Assembly: GCF_007858275.1 (NCBI RefSeq)
Contig: NZ_VFEV01000044.1
Coordinates: 1-51,216 of the forward strand
Length of the DNA stretch: 51,216 nucleotides
Reading direction: 5' to 3'
Origin: Pseudomonas proteolytica
Lineage (GTDB): Bacteria; Pseudomonadota; Gammaproteobacteria; Pseudomonadales; Pseudomonadaceae
Below, in pieces: positions 34,496 through 43,240 of this stretch; within the stretch, counting starts at the first letter, position 1, and every line of letters begins with the position of its first letter. Position numbers and translations under genes: made by a program. The notes beneath the pieces were generated by a model, which had not been told where the DNA came from, ran no database searches, and worked only from the letters and a program-made list of their open reading frames with translations.

Positions 34496-34693
34496 ATGCA
34501 AATATTCAGCGTTGAAGGAATGACCTGCGGCCACTGCGTTCGGGCCGTGACCCAAGCGGTACAGGCCAAGGACCCGGCGGCCAGTGTGAATGTGAATCTG
34601 GCCGCCAAGGAAGTCGGTGTTGAAAGTCGTTTATCGCCGGACGAAGTGATCAGCCTGATCAGCGAAGAAGGCTACAGCGCCAAGCTCGCCTGA
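34496..34693 (+). CDS. copZ: CopZ-like copper chaperone
   Basis: A 65-residue single HMA domain (ferredoxin-like). The Cu(I)-binding motif is GMTCGHCVRAV; the remainder (ASVNVNLAAKEVGVES, VISLISEEGYSAKLA) has the usual beta-alpha-beta pattern. CAAGGAG lies upstream and the ATG at 34496 gives the correct N-terminus; an ATG five bases earlier is out of frame. It likely hands Cu(I) to CopA and buffers cytoplasmic copper. Confidence 0.93.
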   Translation: MQIFSVEGMTCGHCVRAVTQAVQAKDPAASVNVNLAAKEVGVESRLSPDEVISLISEEGYSAKLA

Positions 34694-34779
34694 TTATTTA
34701 ATAGGTAGCGAGCTAACGTAATGTTCAAGGCACCCAAGCGCGGCTAGACTGTCGGGCTGCCGACTCTACCGGGTGCCTG

Positions 34780-35973
34780 ATGAACCTTCGCATAATCCTT
34801 ATTCTGGGGGCCTTGAGCGCATTTGCGCCGCTGGCCATCGACTTTTACCTGCCGGGCTTCCCGGCCATGGCCGTGGCATTCGGCACTGACGAAAAACATA
34901 TCCAACTGACCCTGGCGGTGTACTTCACGGGCCTGGCGATCGGTCAGTTGATCTATGGGCCGCTGGCGGATCGTTTTGGCCGGCGTATCCCGCTGTTGAG
35001 CGGTGTCACTTTGTTCACCGTGGCTTCCCTGGCGTGCGCCTATGCGCCGTCCCTGGAATGGCTGATCGGTGCGCGCTTCGTCCAGGCCCTGGGCGGGTGT
35101 GCGGGCATGGTGATTTCCCGGGCGGTGGTCAGCGACAAGTGCGATGCGGTGGGCTCGGCCAAGGTTTTTTCGCAATTGATGCTGGTGGTCGGGCTGGCAC
35201 CGATCCTGGCGCCGATGCTCGGTGGGGTGATGGTCAGCCTGTGGGGCTGGCAGTCGATCTTCCTCGCGTTGACGGTATTCAGTGTCGGCGCCGGGGTGGC
35301 GGTGGCTGTCGGCTTGCCGGAAAGTTTTCCGGCCCATCAGCCTCGGCAGCCACTGTCCGGGGCGTTGCGCCAATACGGGCGGCTGCTGGCTGATCGGGTC
35401 TACCTGGGGTATGCCGTGACTGGCGGTATCGCAATTGGCGGGATGTTTGCCTACATCGCCGGTTCACCTTTCGTCTTTATCAAGCTGTATGGCGTGCCGG
35501 CCGAGCACTACGGTTGGCTGTTCGGCACCAATGCCGCGGGCTTTATCCTGGTGGCTCAGGTCAACGCGCGGCTGCTGTCCAAGCGCGGCCCGGCGTTTCT
35601 GCTGACCCGCACGGTGTGGGTCTACCTCGCAGCGGCGTTGGCGTTGCTGGCGGTCAGTGCCTTGCATACCGAAGCATTGTGGCCGCTGCTGGTGCCGCTG
35701 TTCCTGTGTATTGCCAGCCTGGGTTGCATCATGCCCAACACCTCGGCATGCGCCATGAACGGCCAGGGCGCACGGGCCGGCAGCGCGTCGGCACTGCTGG
35801 GCTGCATCCAGTTTGGCGTGGCCGCGGGTGCAGCGTCGTTGGTCGGCGCATTGCACGACGGCACAGCCATGCCGATGTCGATCGTCATCAGCTTGTGCGG
35901 GGTGTTGGCGGTAGTGGTGGCCATGTTGACCCAGCGCCTGCAACGGCAGCGAGCCTTGCAAGCGCAGGTCTGA
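34780..35973 (+). CDS. Bcr/CflA family multidrug MFS transporter
   Basis: A 397-residue 12-helix major facilitator. The opening ALSAFAPLAIDFYLPGFPAM and GLAIGQLIYGPLADRFGRR (motif A) are typical of the Bcr/CflA drug:H+ antiporter group. No Shine-Dalgarno is obvious; instead the mRNA leader can form a stem between GGCACCC (34729-34735) and GGGTGCC (34771-34777), which ends two bases before the ATG. Substrate unknown. Confidence 0.9.
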   Translation: MNLRIILILGALSAFAPLAIDFYLPGFPAMAVAFGTDEKHIQLTLAVYFTGLAIGQLIYGPLADRFGRRIPLLSGVTLFTVASLACAYAPSLEWLIGARFVQALGGCAGMVISRAVVSDKCDAVGSAKVFSQLMLVVGLAPILAPMLGGVMVSLWGWQSIFLALTVFSVGAGVAVAVGLPESFPAHQPRQPLSGALRQYGRLLADRVYLGYAVTGGIAIGGMFAYIAGSPFVFIKLYGVPAEHYGWLFGTNAAGFILVAQVNARLLSKRGPAFLLTRTVWVYLAAALALLAVSALHTEALWPLLVPLFLCIASLGCIMPNTSACAMNGQGARAGSASALLGCIQFGVAAGAASLVGALHDGTAMPMSIVISLCGVLAVVVAMLTQRLQRQRALQAQV

Positions 35974-35981
35974 CGGCGTTT

Positions 35982-36161
35982 TCAGCCAGTAGCGCGCTGC
36001 TGGCTTTCGGGAAAGCGGTGGGGCGCCTGGATGCGGTTTTGCAGGGTGTTGGCGAAGGCGCGGGCCTCGGCTTCAGTGCGGAAGGTAAAGGCGTCGTGGT
36101 CCAGGCGGACCTGCCATTTGTTGCCTTGGGATTTTGCTAACGCTTTTATCAGGATCTTCAT
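35982..36161 (-). CDS. Small conserved protein
   Basis: A 59-residue protein, MKILIKALAKSQGNKWQVRL followed by DHDAFTFRTEAEARAFANTL and a basic tail. The pattern (beta strands then one helix) and the codon use suggest a real gene; I recall similar proteins in other Pseudomonas genomes but no function. GAGGAAG lies seven bases before the ATG at 36161, favouring this start over an in-frame ATG 15 bases upstream. It converges on the MFS gene with an eight-base gap. Confidence 0.7.
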   Translation of the reverse strand: MKILIKALAKSQGNKWQVRLDHDAFTFRTEAEARAFANTLQNRIQAPHRFPESQQRATG

Positions 36162-36310
36162 TGCTGACTTCCTCACGTAAAAGATTGCGTGGCAAAGGCG
36201 GCCAATATAAACCCGAATACGCTCACAAATATGACAAGGATCAAGTCTCTGACTAGCGGTGCCGTCCGTTACCTACAGAGATAACAGACGGTGCTGACAG
36301 AGCCCTTGGC

Positions 36311-37324
36311 TTAGAAGCCTTCCAGCACGATCTTGCCCTTGGCCTTGCCGCTTTCCAGCAGGGCATGGGCCCGGCGCAGGTTCTCTGCGTTGATCAGGCC
36401 GAAGTGTTCGCCCACCGTGGTTTTCAGGGTGCCGGCATCGATCAGTTCGGCTACCCGATTGAGCAGGTTGTGCTGCTCGATCATGTCGGCGGTCTCGAAC
36501 ATCGAGCGGGTGTACATGAACTCCCAGTGCAGCGACAGGCTCTTGCGCTTGAGCTTGAGCACGTCCAGTGACTTGGGATCATCGATCAAGGCCAGTTTGC
36601 CTTGGGGCGCGAGGGCTTCGACCAACTGGTCCAGATGCTGGTCGGTCTGGGTCAGGCTGGCAACATGGGTCACCTGTGGGTGGCCTGCGCGCTTGAGTTC
36701 TTCGCTCAGTGGCCGGCTGTGGTCGACCACCAGATCAGCCCCCAGGTCCTTGGCCCAGGCCTGGGTTTGCGGGCGCGAGGCACTGCCGATCACCTTGAGC
36801 GCGGTGAGTTGCGCAGCCAGCTGGGTAAGGATCGACCCCACGCCACCGGCAGCGCCGACTATCAGCAGGCTCTGGCCTTGATCGGTCTGGCCTTCAGCAA
36901 TTTGCAGGCGCTCGAACAGCAGCTCCCAGGCTGTGATGGCCGTCAATGGCAGGGCGGCCGCCTCGGCAAAACCCAGGCTCTGGGGCATATGGCCGACGAT
37001 GCGCTCATCCACGGTGTGCAACTCGCTGTTGCCGCCCGGGCGTGTCAGGGAACCGGCGTAAAACACCTTGTCGCCGACCTTGAATAGGGTGACGTCGCTG
37101 CCCACGGCCTTGACCACGCCAGCCACGTCCCAGCCCAGCACCTTGGCCGCGCCGTTTTCCGGGGCGACGTTCTGGCGGATCTTGGTATCGACCGGGTTGA
37201 CCGAGATGGCTTTGACTTCCACCAGCAGGTCGCGCGGGCCGGCTACCGGCTCAGGCAGTTGCACATCTTGCAGGGACTTGGGGTCGTTGATCGGCAATGC
37301 GGCGTAGTAGGCGATGGCTTTCAT
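36311..37324 (-). CDS. Zinc-type alcohol dehydrogenase-like quinone oxidoreductase
   Basis: A 337-residue medium-chain dehydrogenase/reductase. The GroES-like N-terminal domain (VEVKAISVNPVDTKIRQ, LGWDVAGVV) lacks the zinc-ligand cysteines of true alcohol dehydrogenases. The NADPH loop is LIVGAAGGVGSILTQLAAQL. Proteins with this layout are zinc-independent NADPH:quinone or enone reductases. It is divergent from a LysR gene across 122 bases, which may regulate it. Confidence 0.88.
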   Translation of the reverse strand: MKAIAYYAALPINDPKSLQDVQLPEPVAGPRDLLVEVKAISVNPVDTKIRQNVAPENGAAKVLGWDVAGVVKAVGSDVTLFKVGDKVFYAGSLTRPGGNSELHTVDERIVGHMPQSLGFAEAAALPLTAITAWELLFERLQIAEGQTDQGQSLLIVGAAGGVGSILTQLAAQLTALKVIGSASRPQTQAWAKDLGADLVVDHSRPLSEELKRAGHPQVTHVASLTQTDQHLDQLVEALAPQGKLALIDDPKSLDVLKLKRKSLSLHWEFMYTRSMFETADMIEQHNLLNRVAELIDAGTLKTTVGEHFGLINAENLRRAHALLESGKAKGKIVLEGF

Positions 37325-37446
37325 GACGAGTTCCAGGGTGTACGGAATGGGATGGGTAGATCATTGGCTATTTCTCTTGCAGATAAAACCCGCTAAAAGA
37401 GCAGTCTCTTTCAATATTTTTTTGATAATTGCCCGGGGCGGTGCTC

Positions 37447-38376
37447 ATGCTGCGTTTTGATGATTTGCAGTTGTTCGTGCGTGCGGCGGATTTGGGGAGC
37501 TTGTCGGCTGCCGCACGGGTCATGGATATGTCGGCAGCGGTGGCCAGTGCTGCGTTGAAACGCATTGAGCAACAGTTGGGCGCGCGCTTGCTGGCACGTT
37601 CCACCCGCAGCCTGCGCCTGACCGCCGAGGGCGAAGGCTTTCTAGAGTACGCCCGGGGTGCCTTGAGCCAACTGGATGAAGGCCGGCGCCTGCTGGCCAG
37701 CGGCCAGGATCATGTCAGCGGCGTCCTGCAGCTGTCGGCGCCATCGGACTTCGGACGGAACCTGTTGCTGCCGTGGTTGGACGAGTTTCAGCGCGAGCAC
37801 CCGCAATTGAGCGTGCGCCTGCTGCTGGGCGACCGGATCGCCGACCTGTTCCGCCAACCGGTGGATATAGCCTTGCGTTATGGCGAACCCGAGGATTCGA
37901 GCCTGGTGGCGTTGCCGGTGGCGCCGGACAATCGTCGGGTACTGTGCGCAGCGCCCGGCTACTTGGCCCGGCATGGCGAGCCGCGCCATCTGGAAGAACT
38001 GGCCCAGCACAATTGCCTGCTCTATATGCTCGGCAGCCGGGTGCACGACCATTGGCGGTTTCAGGACGCCAAACGGGAAATCAGCCTGACTGTCAGCGGT
38101 GACCGTTTCAGTGACGATGCGGATGTGGTGCGGCGCTGGGCCGTGGCCGGGGTGGGCATTGCCTACAAGTCCTGGCTGGATGTCAGCGCCGATGTGCTGG
38201 CTGGTCGCCTGCAGTTGCTCTTGCCCGAGCTGCAGGGTGAACGCACACCGCTCAATCTGCTGTGTGCCCATCGCGCGCAATTGAGTAAACCGATCAACCT
38301 CTTGCGTGAAATGCTTGTGGCACGTTGTGGGAAGTTGAGCGCGCAATTGCCCGAACGCAGGGGAACTACGCAATAA
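37447..38376 (+). CDS. LysR-type transcriptional regulator
   Basis: A 309-residue LysR regulator. N-terminal winged helix: LQLFVRAADLGSLSAAARVM and RIEQQLGARLLARSTRSLRL. C-terminal substrate-binding domain: VSGVLQLSAPSDFGRNLLLP and DIALRYGEPEDSS, typical of the CrgA/DsdC-like subgroup. The start at 37447 gives the usual spacing before the helix. Divergent orientation suggests control of the oxidoreductase at 36311-37324. Confidence 0.9.
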   Translation: MLRFDDLQLFVRAADLGSLSAAARVMDMSAAVASAALKRIEQQLGARLLARSTRSLRLTAEGEGFLEYARGALSQLDEGRRLLASGQDHVSGVLQLSAPSDFGRNLLLPWLDEFQREHPQLSVRLLLGDRIADLFRQPVDIALRYGEPEDSSLVALPVAPDNRRVLCAAPGYLARHGEPRHLEELAQHNCLLYMLGSRVHDHWRFQDAKREISLTVSGDRFSDDADVVRRWAVAGVGIAYKSWLDVSADVLAGRLQLLLPELQGERTPLNLLCAHRAQLSKPINLLREMLVARCGKLSAQLPERRGTTQ

Positions 38377-38510
38377 CCTCAGGGATTTCAGGAAATTTCA
38401 GGCAGCTGCTGTCGCTGATTTGGCGGTAGGACGCCACGGAATCTGCTGCCCACACACTTATACTTTTGCGCGAAATGGAGCAGACCAACGATTCAACAGG
38501 GAGTGAGTAC

Positions 38511-39209
38511 ATGGAACAGGCACCTTGCATCAGCCAGATCGCCACCTTGCTGGCAGACCCCAAGCGCACTGCAATGATCTGGGCGTTGATGGACGGTTCG
38601 GCCAAGCCGTCCGAGGAGCTGGCGATGCTGGCCGGGTTGTCAGCGTCATCGGCCAATGCGCATTTGGCGCGGTTGGCGGCGGGCGGGTTGCTGCGTATTG
38701 AAGCCCGGGGGCGCAAGCGCTTCTTCCGCATGGCGGCGGCGGATGTGGCCGCAGCCATCGATGCATTGGCCAGTACCACAATGGCCAGTGTGGCGCGCAG
38801 TGCGCCCAGCCGGTCGGTCGCGGTATTGCTGGCGCCCGCGTTGTTGCGTCAGGCACGGCTCTGCCATGACCACCTGGGCGGGGAAATGGCCGCGGCACTT
38901 TATCAACGCATGGTGTTGGCGAAGTGGATTGAACGCTTCGAGCAACGGATCCACGTGACCCCCTTGGGCGCACGCCATTTGGCCGAGCATGGCATTTTTA
39001 CCCAGGCCCTGGCCCACCAGAGTTACGCGACGATGGCTTGCGATTGTTATGACTGGAGCGAACAGCAGCCGCACCTGGGGGGGGCGTTGGGGGCAGGGTT
39101 GTTGCAGTTGTTCATGCAGTCGCGCTGGTTGCAGACGATCAGTGAGTCGAGCGCACTGCAGGTTACCGAGACCGGACGCCTGGAAATTGCCCGGATGGCA
39201 GCTGTGTAG
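38511..39209 (+). CDS. ArsR-like helix-turn-helix regulator
   Basis: A 232-residue regulator. The N-terminal 90 residues are an ArsR-type winged helix (IATLLADPKRTAMIWALMDG; LAMLAGLSASSANAHLARLA; GLLRIEARGRKRFFRMA). The C-terminal 130 residues are a longer extension with CHDHLGGEMAAALYQRM, ACDCYDW and a Cys-His content that could bind a ligand or metal. The stop codon TAG lies inside the start of a REP element (TGTAGGAGCGGGC), so the 3' end of the gene may have been shaped by REP insertion. Confidence 0.87.
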   Translation: MEQAPCISQIATLLADPKRTAMIWALMDGSAKPSEELAMLAGLSASSANAHLARLAAGGLLRIEARGRKRFFRMAAADVAAAIDALASTTMASVARSAPSRSVAVLLAPALLRQARLCHDHLGGEMAAALYQRMVLAKWIERFEQRIHVTPLGARHLAEHGIFTQALAHQSYATMACDCYDWSEQQPHLGGALGAGLLQLFMQSRWLQTISESSALQVTETGRLEIARMAAV

Positions 39210-39304
39210 GAGCGGGCTTGCCCGCGAACAATTCAAAGGCGCCGCGTTCATCCAGGATGTACGCTTTATCGTTGGCGTCCTTCGCGAGCAAGCTCGCTCC
39301 TACA
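39205..39304. repeat. Hybrid REPIN overlapping a stop codon
   Basis: The left arm TGTAGGAGCGGGCTTGCCCG and the right arm CGAGCAAGCTCGCTCCTACA belong to two REP variants, so the outer bases pair but the cores are mismatched. The element supplies the TAG stop (39207-39209) of the ArsR-like gene and lies nine bases from the stop of the convergent deaminase. Confidence 0.88.
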
Positions 39305-39312
39305 GGGAGGGG

Positions 39313-40266
39313 TCAGGGCTTGACCAGGCGTGCATCCAGGCTGTTTTGCGCCAGGCGGCTGGCCTGGTCCTGGGTCATGCCCAGGGAGGTGTGCAGCGCG
39401 TGGAAGTTTTCGGTGACATACCCGCCAAAGTAAGCCGGGTCATCGGAGTTCACCGTGACCTTCACCCCACGCTCGAGCATGTCGAGGATGTTGTGCTGGG
39501 CCATGTCGTCGAATACACACAGCTTGGTATTGGACAGCGGGCACACGGTCAGGGGGATCTGCTCGTCGATGATCCGCTGCATCAGGCGCTCGTCTTCGAT
39601 GGCGCGCACGCCATGGTCGATACGCTGGATTTTCAGCAGGTCGAGGGCTTCCCAGATGTATTCCGGCGGGCCTTCTTCGCCAGCATGGGCAACGGTCAGG
39701 AAACCTTCGCCACGGGCGCGATCGAACACGCGCTGGAACTTGCTCGGTGGATGGCCCATTTCCGAGCTGTCCAGGCCCACGGCGACAAACGCATCACGGA
39801 ACGGCAGCGCCTGGTCGAGGGTTTTTTGCGCTTCTTCTTCGCTCAGGTGGCGCAGGAAGCTTAGGATCAGGCCGCTGGTGATACCCAGTTGCTGCTCGCC
39901 ATCCTTGAGCGCGCTGGCGATGCCATTGAGCACTACTTCAAAAGGGATGCCACGGTCGGTGTGGGTCTGCGGGTCGAAGAACGGCTCGGTATGAATCACG
40001 TTCTGCGCCTTGCAACGCAGCAGGTAGGCCCAGGTCAGGTCGTAGAAGTCCTGGGACGTGCGCAATACATCGGCGCCCTTGTAATAGAGGTCGAGAAACT
40101 CCTGCAGGTTGTTGAAGGCGTAGGCCTTGCGCAGGGTCTCGACGTCGTTCCACGGCAGCGCGATCTTGTTGCGTTCGGCCAGGCTGAACAGCAGCTCGGG
40201 CTCCAGCGAACCTTCCAGGTGCAGGTGCAGTTCAGCCTTGGGCAGGGCGTTTAGCCAGTCGTACAT
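39313..40266 (-). CDS. Adenine deaminase (adenosine deaminase family)
   Basis: A 317-residue amidohydrolase. Zinc ligands His14 and His16 (AELHLHLEGS), VAHAGEEG (ligand His and catalytic Glu), IDHGVRAIED, and NSDDPAYFGG are all present. The family is usually labelled adenosine deaminase, but the closely similar P. aeruginosa protein Pa0148 was shown to deaminate adenine to hypoxanthine, so adenine is the better substrate guess here. Together with 8-oxoguanine deaminase and a purine permease it fits purine salvage or catabolism. Start at 40266. Confidence 0.9.
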   Translation of the reverse strand: MYDWLNALPKAELHLHLEGSLEPELLFSLAERNKIALPWNDVETLRKAYAFNNLQEFLDLYYKGADVLRTSQDFYDLTWAYLLRCKAQNVIHTEPFFDPQTHTDRGIPFEVVLNGIASALKDGEQQLGITSGLILSFLRHLSEEEAQKTLDQALPFRDAFVAVGLDSSEMGHPPSKFQRVFDRARGEGFLTVAHAGEEGPPEYIWEALDLLKIQRIDHGVRAIEDERLMQRIIDEQIPLTVCPLSNTKLCVFDDMAQHNILDMLERGVKVTVNSDDPAYFGGYVTENFHALHTSLGMTQDQASRLAQNSLDARLVKP

Positions 40267-40460
40267 GTGTGCGTTCTCATCAGGTGCAATGGCGACATTC
40301 TACAGGCCAGGGCGCAAATAATCGGTAAAACCTGACCGAGCGGTAAGCATTCTTCGTGCCTGTGCCAGTGGGTGAATGAACTAAGGTGTAACGAAACGTT
40401 AGCGATTCGCTGCAGTCTGTACCCCATCAATGACTGAATCGCCGCTCGAAAAGGCCCGCA

Positions 40461-41549
40461 ATGCTCACATCCCTCAAGCAAGAAAAATTCATGTGGCTGG
40501 CGCTGATCGCCGCCATTGCGGCCTACCCGCTGGAACACTGGCTGCTGCACAGTGGGCAGGCCACGGCGCTGCTCGGTGGCCTGGTGCTGATCGGCTTTAT
40601 TGTCATGGCTTCGATGCGCGTGGCCCATCACGCCGAATTGCTCGCCGAAAAGGTGGGCGACCCCTACGGCACGATGATCCTGACCCTCGCGGCAGTGCTG
40701 GTGGAAGTGGTGATCCTGGCGATCATGATGAGCAACGAGGCGTCGCCGACCCTGGTGCGCGACACGATTTACTCGGCGGTGATGCTGGATATCAACGGCA
40801 TCCTCGGCCTGGCCGCGCTGATGGGCGGCATCAAGCATGGCGAGCAGTCCTACAACGATGATTCGGCGCGGACCTACAGCGTGATGATCCTGACCGCCAT
40901 GGGTGTGTCCATGGTGGTGCCGGAATTCATCCCCGAGGCCGACTGGAAAATCTACTCGGCCTTCACCATTGGCGCGATGGTGGTGCTGTATGCATTGTTT
41001 CTGCGTATGCAGGTGGGGCCACACAGTTACTTCTTCAGCTACAGCTATCCGGAAAAACGTCGCAAGACGCTGCCGCAAGAACAGGCGTCGCCGGTCAACC
41101 TGACATTCTCCATCGCAACCCTGGTGTTTGGCGTGGTGGTGATTGGCGCATTGGCCGAAGTGATGTCCAAGACCCTGGACCTTGGCCTGGAGGGCACGGG
41201 TGCGCCGCCGGTGATCACGGCGATCCTGGTGGCAGCGATTTCTGCCGCGCCGGAGATACTGACCGCGTTGCGCGCAGCGTTGGCCAACCGCATGCAGTCG
41301 GTGGTCAACATCGCGCTGGGGGCTTCGTTGTCGACGGTGATCTTGACTGTGCCGGTGATGGAAGCGATGGCGCTGTACACCGGCCAGCCGTTTCAGATGG
41401 CGATGACACCGGTGCAAACAGTGATGGTGTTTATCACGCTGATTGTCAGCGCGATCAACCTCAACGATGGCGAAACCAACGCCATCGAAGGGATGACCCA
41501 CTTTGTGCTGTTTGCGACCTTTATCATGTTGTCGCTGCTGGGTGTGTAG
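40461..41549 (+). CDS. chaA: ChaA-type Ca2+/H+ (Na+/H+) antiporter
   Basis: A 362-residue CaCA-superfamily exchanger with about 11 helices. Alpha-repeat motifs are visible: GDPYGTMILTLAAVLVEVVI and AAISAAPEILTALRAALANR followed by VNIALGASLSTVILTVPVM. It exports Ca2+ or Na+ against protons at the inner membrane. Its stop codon ends exactly where the convergent deaminase gene ends (no intergenic base). The 194-base upstream region carries TAACGAAACGTTA (40389-40401), a small dyad. Confidence 0.9.
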   Translation: MLTSLKQEKFMWLALIAAIAAYPLEHWLLHSGQATALLGGLVLIGFIVMASMRVAHHAELLAEKVGDPYGTMILTLAAVLVEVVILAIMMSNEASPTLVRDTIYSAVMLDINGILGLAALMGGIKHGEQSYNDDSARTYSVMILTAMGVSMVVPEFIPEADWKIYSAFTIGAMVVLYALFLRMQVGPHSYFFSYSYPEKRRKTLPQEQASPVNLTFSIATLVFGVVVIGALAEVMSKTLDLGLEGTGAPPVITAILVAAISAAPEILTALRAALANRMQSVVNIALGASLSTVILTVPVMEAMALYTGQPFQMAMTPVQTVMVFITLIVSAINLNDGETNAIEGMTHFVLFATFIMLSLLGV

Positions 41550-42905
41550 CTAGCCGGCAATCAACTGCCGCGCCGCCTGGCTGTGATCGGCGATCAGGCC
41601 CTTGAGGTCCATGCCTTCGATCTGCCCGTCGATCACCCGCCACTTGCCGCCCACCATCACCCGGTCCGCGCGGTCGGCGCCGCACAACAGCAGCGCTGAA
41701 ACAGGATCGTGGCTGCCGGAGAAGCGCAGCTCATCAAGCTTGAACAGCGCCAGGTCAGCTTGTTTGCCTACGGCCAACTCGCCGATGTCGCTACGGCCGA
41801 GCAGTTGCGCAGAGCCTTTGGTGGCCCAGCCCAGCACGCCTTCAGGGGTGATTTTTTCCGCCCCGTAGCGCAGGCGCTGGATATACAGGGCCTGGCGTGC
41901 TTCGAGGATCATATTGGACGCATCGTTGGAGGCTGAACCGTCGACGCCCAGGCCAATCGGCGCGCCAGCGGCGATCAGGTCCAGGGTCGGGCAGATGCCG
42001 GAGGCCAGGCGCATGTTGGAGCTTGGGCAGTGGCAAATCCCGGTGCCGGCCGCGCCCAGGCGGGCGATTTCATCGGGGTTGAAGTGAATGCCATGGGCCA
42101 GCCAGGTACGTGGGCCGAGCCAGCCGACGCTGTCGAGGTAGTCCACGGTGCGCAAGCCGAAGCGTTGCAGGCAGAAGTCTTCTTCGTCGAGGGTTTCGGC
42201 CAAGTGGGTGTGCAGGCGTACGTCGAGCTGGTTGGCCAGTTCAGCGCTGGCGCTCATGATTTCGGGGGTGACCGAGAACGGCGAGCAGGGCGCCAGGGCG
42301 ATCTGGATTTGCGCGCCGTCGCCGCGCTCGTGGTAGCGCTTGATCAGGCGCTGGCTGTCTTCGAGGATCACTTCACCCTGCTGCACGGTCTGCTGCGGCG
42401 GCAGCCCACCGTCGGCTTCGCCCAGGCTCATGGAACCGCGCGTGAGCATGGCGCGCATGCCCAGTTCGCGCACGCTGTCGACTTGCACGTCGATCGCATT
42501 TTCCAGGCCGTCGGGGAACAGGTAGTGGTGGTCGGCGGCGGTGGTGCAGCCCGAGAGCAGTAATTCTGCCAGGGCGACCTTGCTGGCCAGCGCGAGTTTT
42601 TCCGGGGTCAGGCGTGCCCACACCGGGTACAGGGTTTTCAGCCAGGGGAACAACGGCTGGTTGACCACCGGCGCCCAGGCGCGGGTCAGGGTTTGGTAGA
42701 AGTGATGGTGGGTGTTGATCAGGCCGGGAAGGATCACATGCTCGCGGGCGTCGAAGGTTTGTTCGCAGGCCATGCTCGGTTGTTGGCCGAGGGCGAGCAC
42801 TTCGACGATCACGCCGTCTTGCAGCACCAGGCCGCCACGGGCATCGAGGGCATTGGCGGTGAAGATCGCGAGAGGGTTTTTTAACCAGATACGGGTCGCA
42901 GGCAT
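41550..42905 (-). CDS. 8-oxoguanine deaminase
   Basis: A 451-residue amidohydrolase-superfamily enzyme. Metal ligands His66 and His68 in LINTHHHFYQ; RLHTHLAETLDEEDFC; WLAHGIHFNPDE; and GLGVDGSASNDASNM. The sequence pattern matches Pa0142-type enzymes, which deaminate 8-oxoguanine to urate and also act on other oxidised or substituted guanines. It converts a mutagenic base in the nucleotide pool to a nontoxic purine. The first residue M is at 42905; the end abuts chaA. Confidence 0.9.
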   Translation of the reverse strand: MPATRIWLKNPLAIFTANALDARGGLVLQDGVIVEVLALGQQPSMACEQTFDAREHVILPGLINTHHHFYQTLTRAWAPVVNQPLFPWLKTLYPVWARLTPEKLALASKVALAELLLSGCTTAADHHYLFPDGLENAIDVQVDSVRELGMRAMLTRGSMSLGEADGGLPPQQTVQQGEVILEDSQRLIKRYHERGDGAQIQIALAPCSPFSVTPEIMSASAELANQLDVRLHTHLAETLDEEDFCLQRFGLRTVDYLDSVGWLGPRTWLAHGIHFNPDEIARLGAAGTGICHCPSSNMRLASGICPTLDLIAAGAPIGLGVDGSASNDASNMILEARQALYIQRLRYGAEKITPEGVLGWATKGSAQLLGRSDIGELAVGKQADLALFKLDELRFSGSHDPVSALLLCGADRADRVMVGGKWRVIDGQIEGMDLKGLIADHSQAARQLIAG

Positions 42906-43074
42906 TGGCCGGCTCCTCTGAATGATGGGTTCAGGTTTGCCAGCTCAGTGTTGCCCTGTCTGCTGATCCAGGGTCGCCGGTAAGGGCGAGGAGGGAAGTT
43001 TACGTGGAGTGAGCGGTGGGGTCTATCCACCGCTCATCGGTGGTGAGTGAGTGTGTTGTGGCAAGTTGGCTTGT

Positions 43075-43227
43075 CGTGGCGAGCGGGCTTTCCCCGCGCT
43101 GGGCTGCGTAGCAGCCCTGAAACCTGGCGCCGAGGTGTGTCTGAAAAAATACGGTGAGCTTATTGGGGCTGCTGCGCAGCCCAGCGCGGGGCAAGCCCGC
43201 TCGCCACAACAAGCCCGCTCGCCACAA
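43075..43227. repeat. Long-class REPIN with duplicated end
   Basis: Left arm GTGGCGAGCGGGCTTTCCCC and right arm GGGCAAGCCCGCTCGCCACA, each with its own GGGCTGC-GCAGCCC hairpin, lie in the 335-base gap between the deaminase and the SDR gene. The outer end is tandemly duplicated: CAAGCCCGCTCGCCACAA occurs twice (about 43193-43227). The rest of the gap (42906-43074) contains CCACCGCTCATCGGTGG, a small hairpin at 43027-43043, and no credible gene. Confidence 0.88.
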
Positions 43228-43240
43228 CATCGCTACAGTC

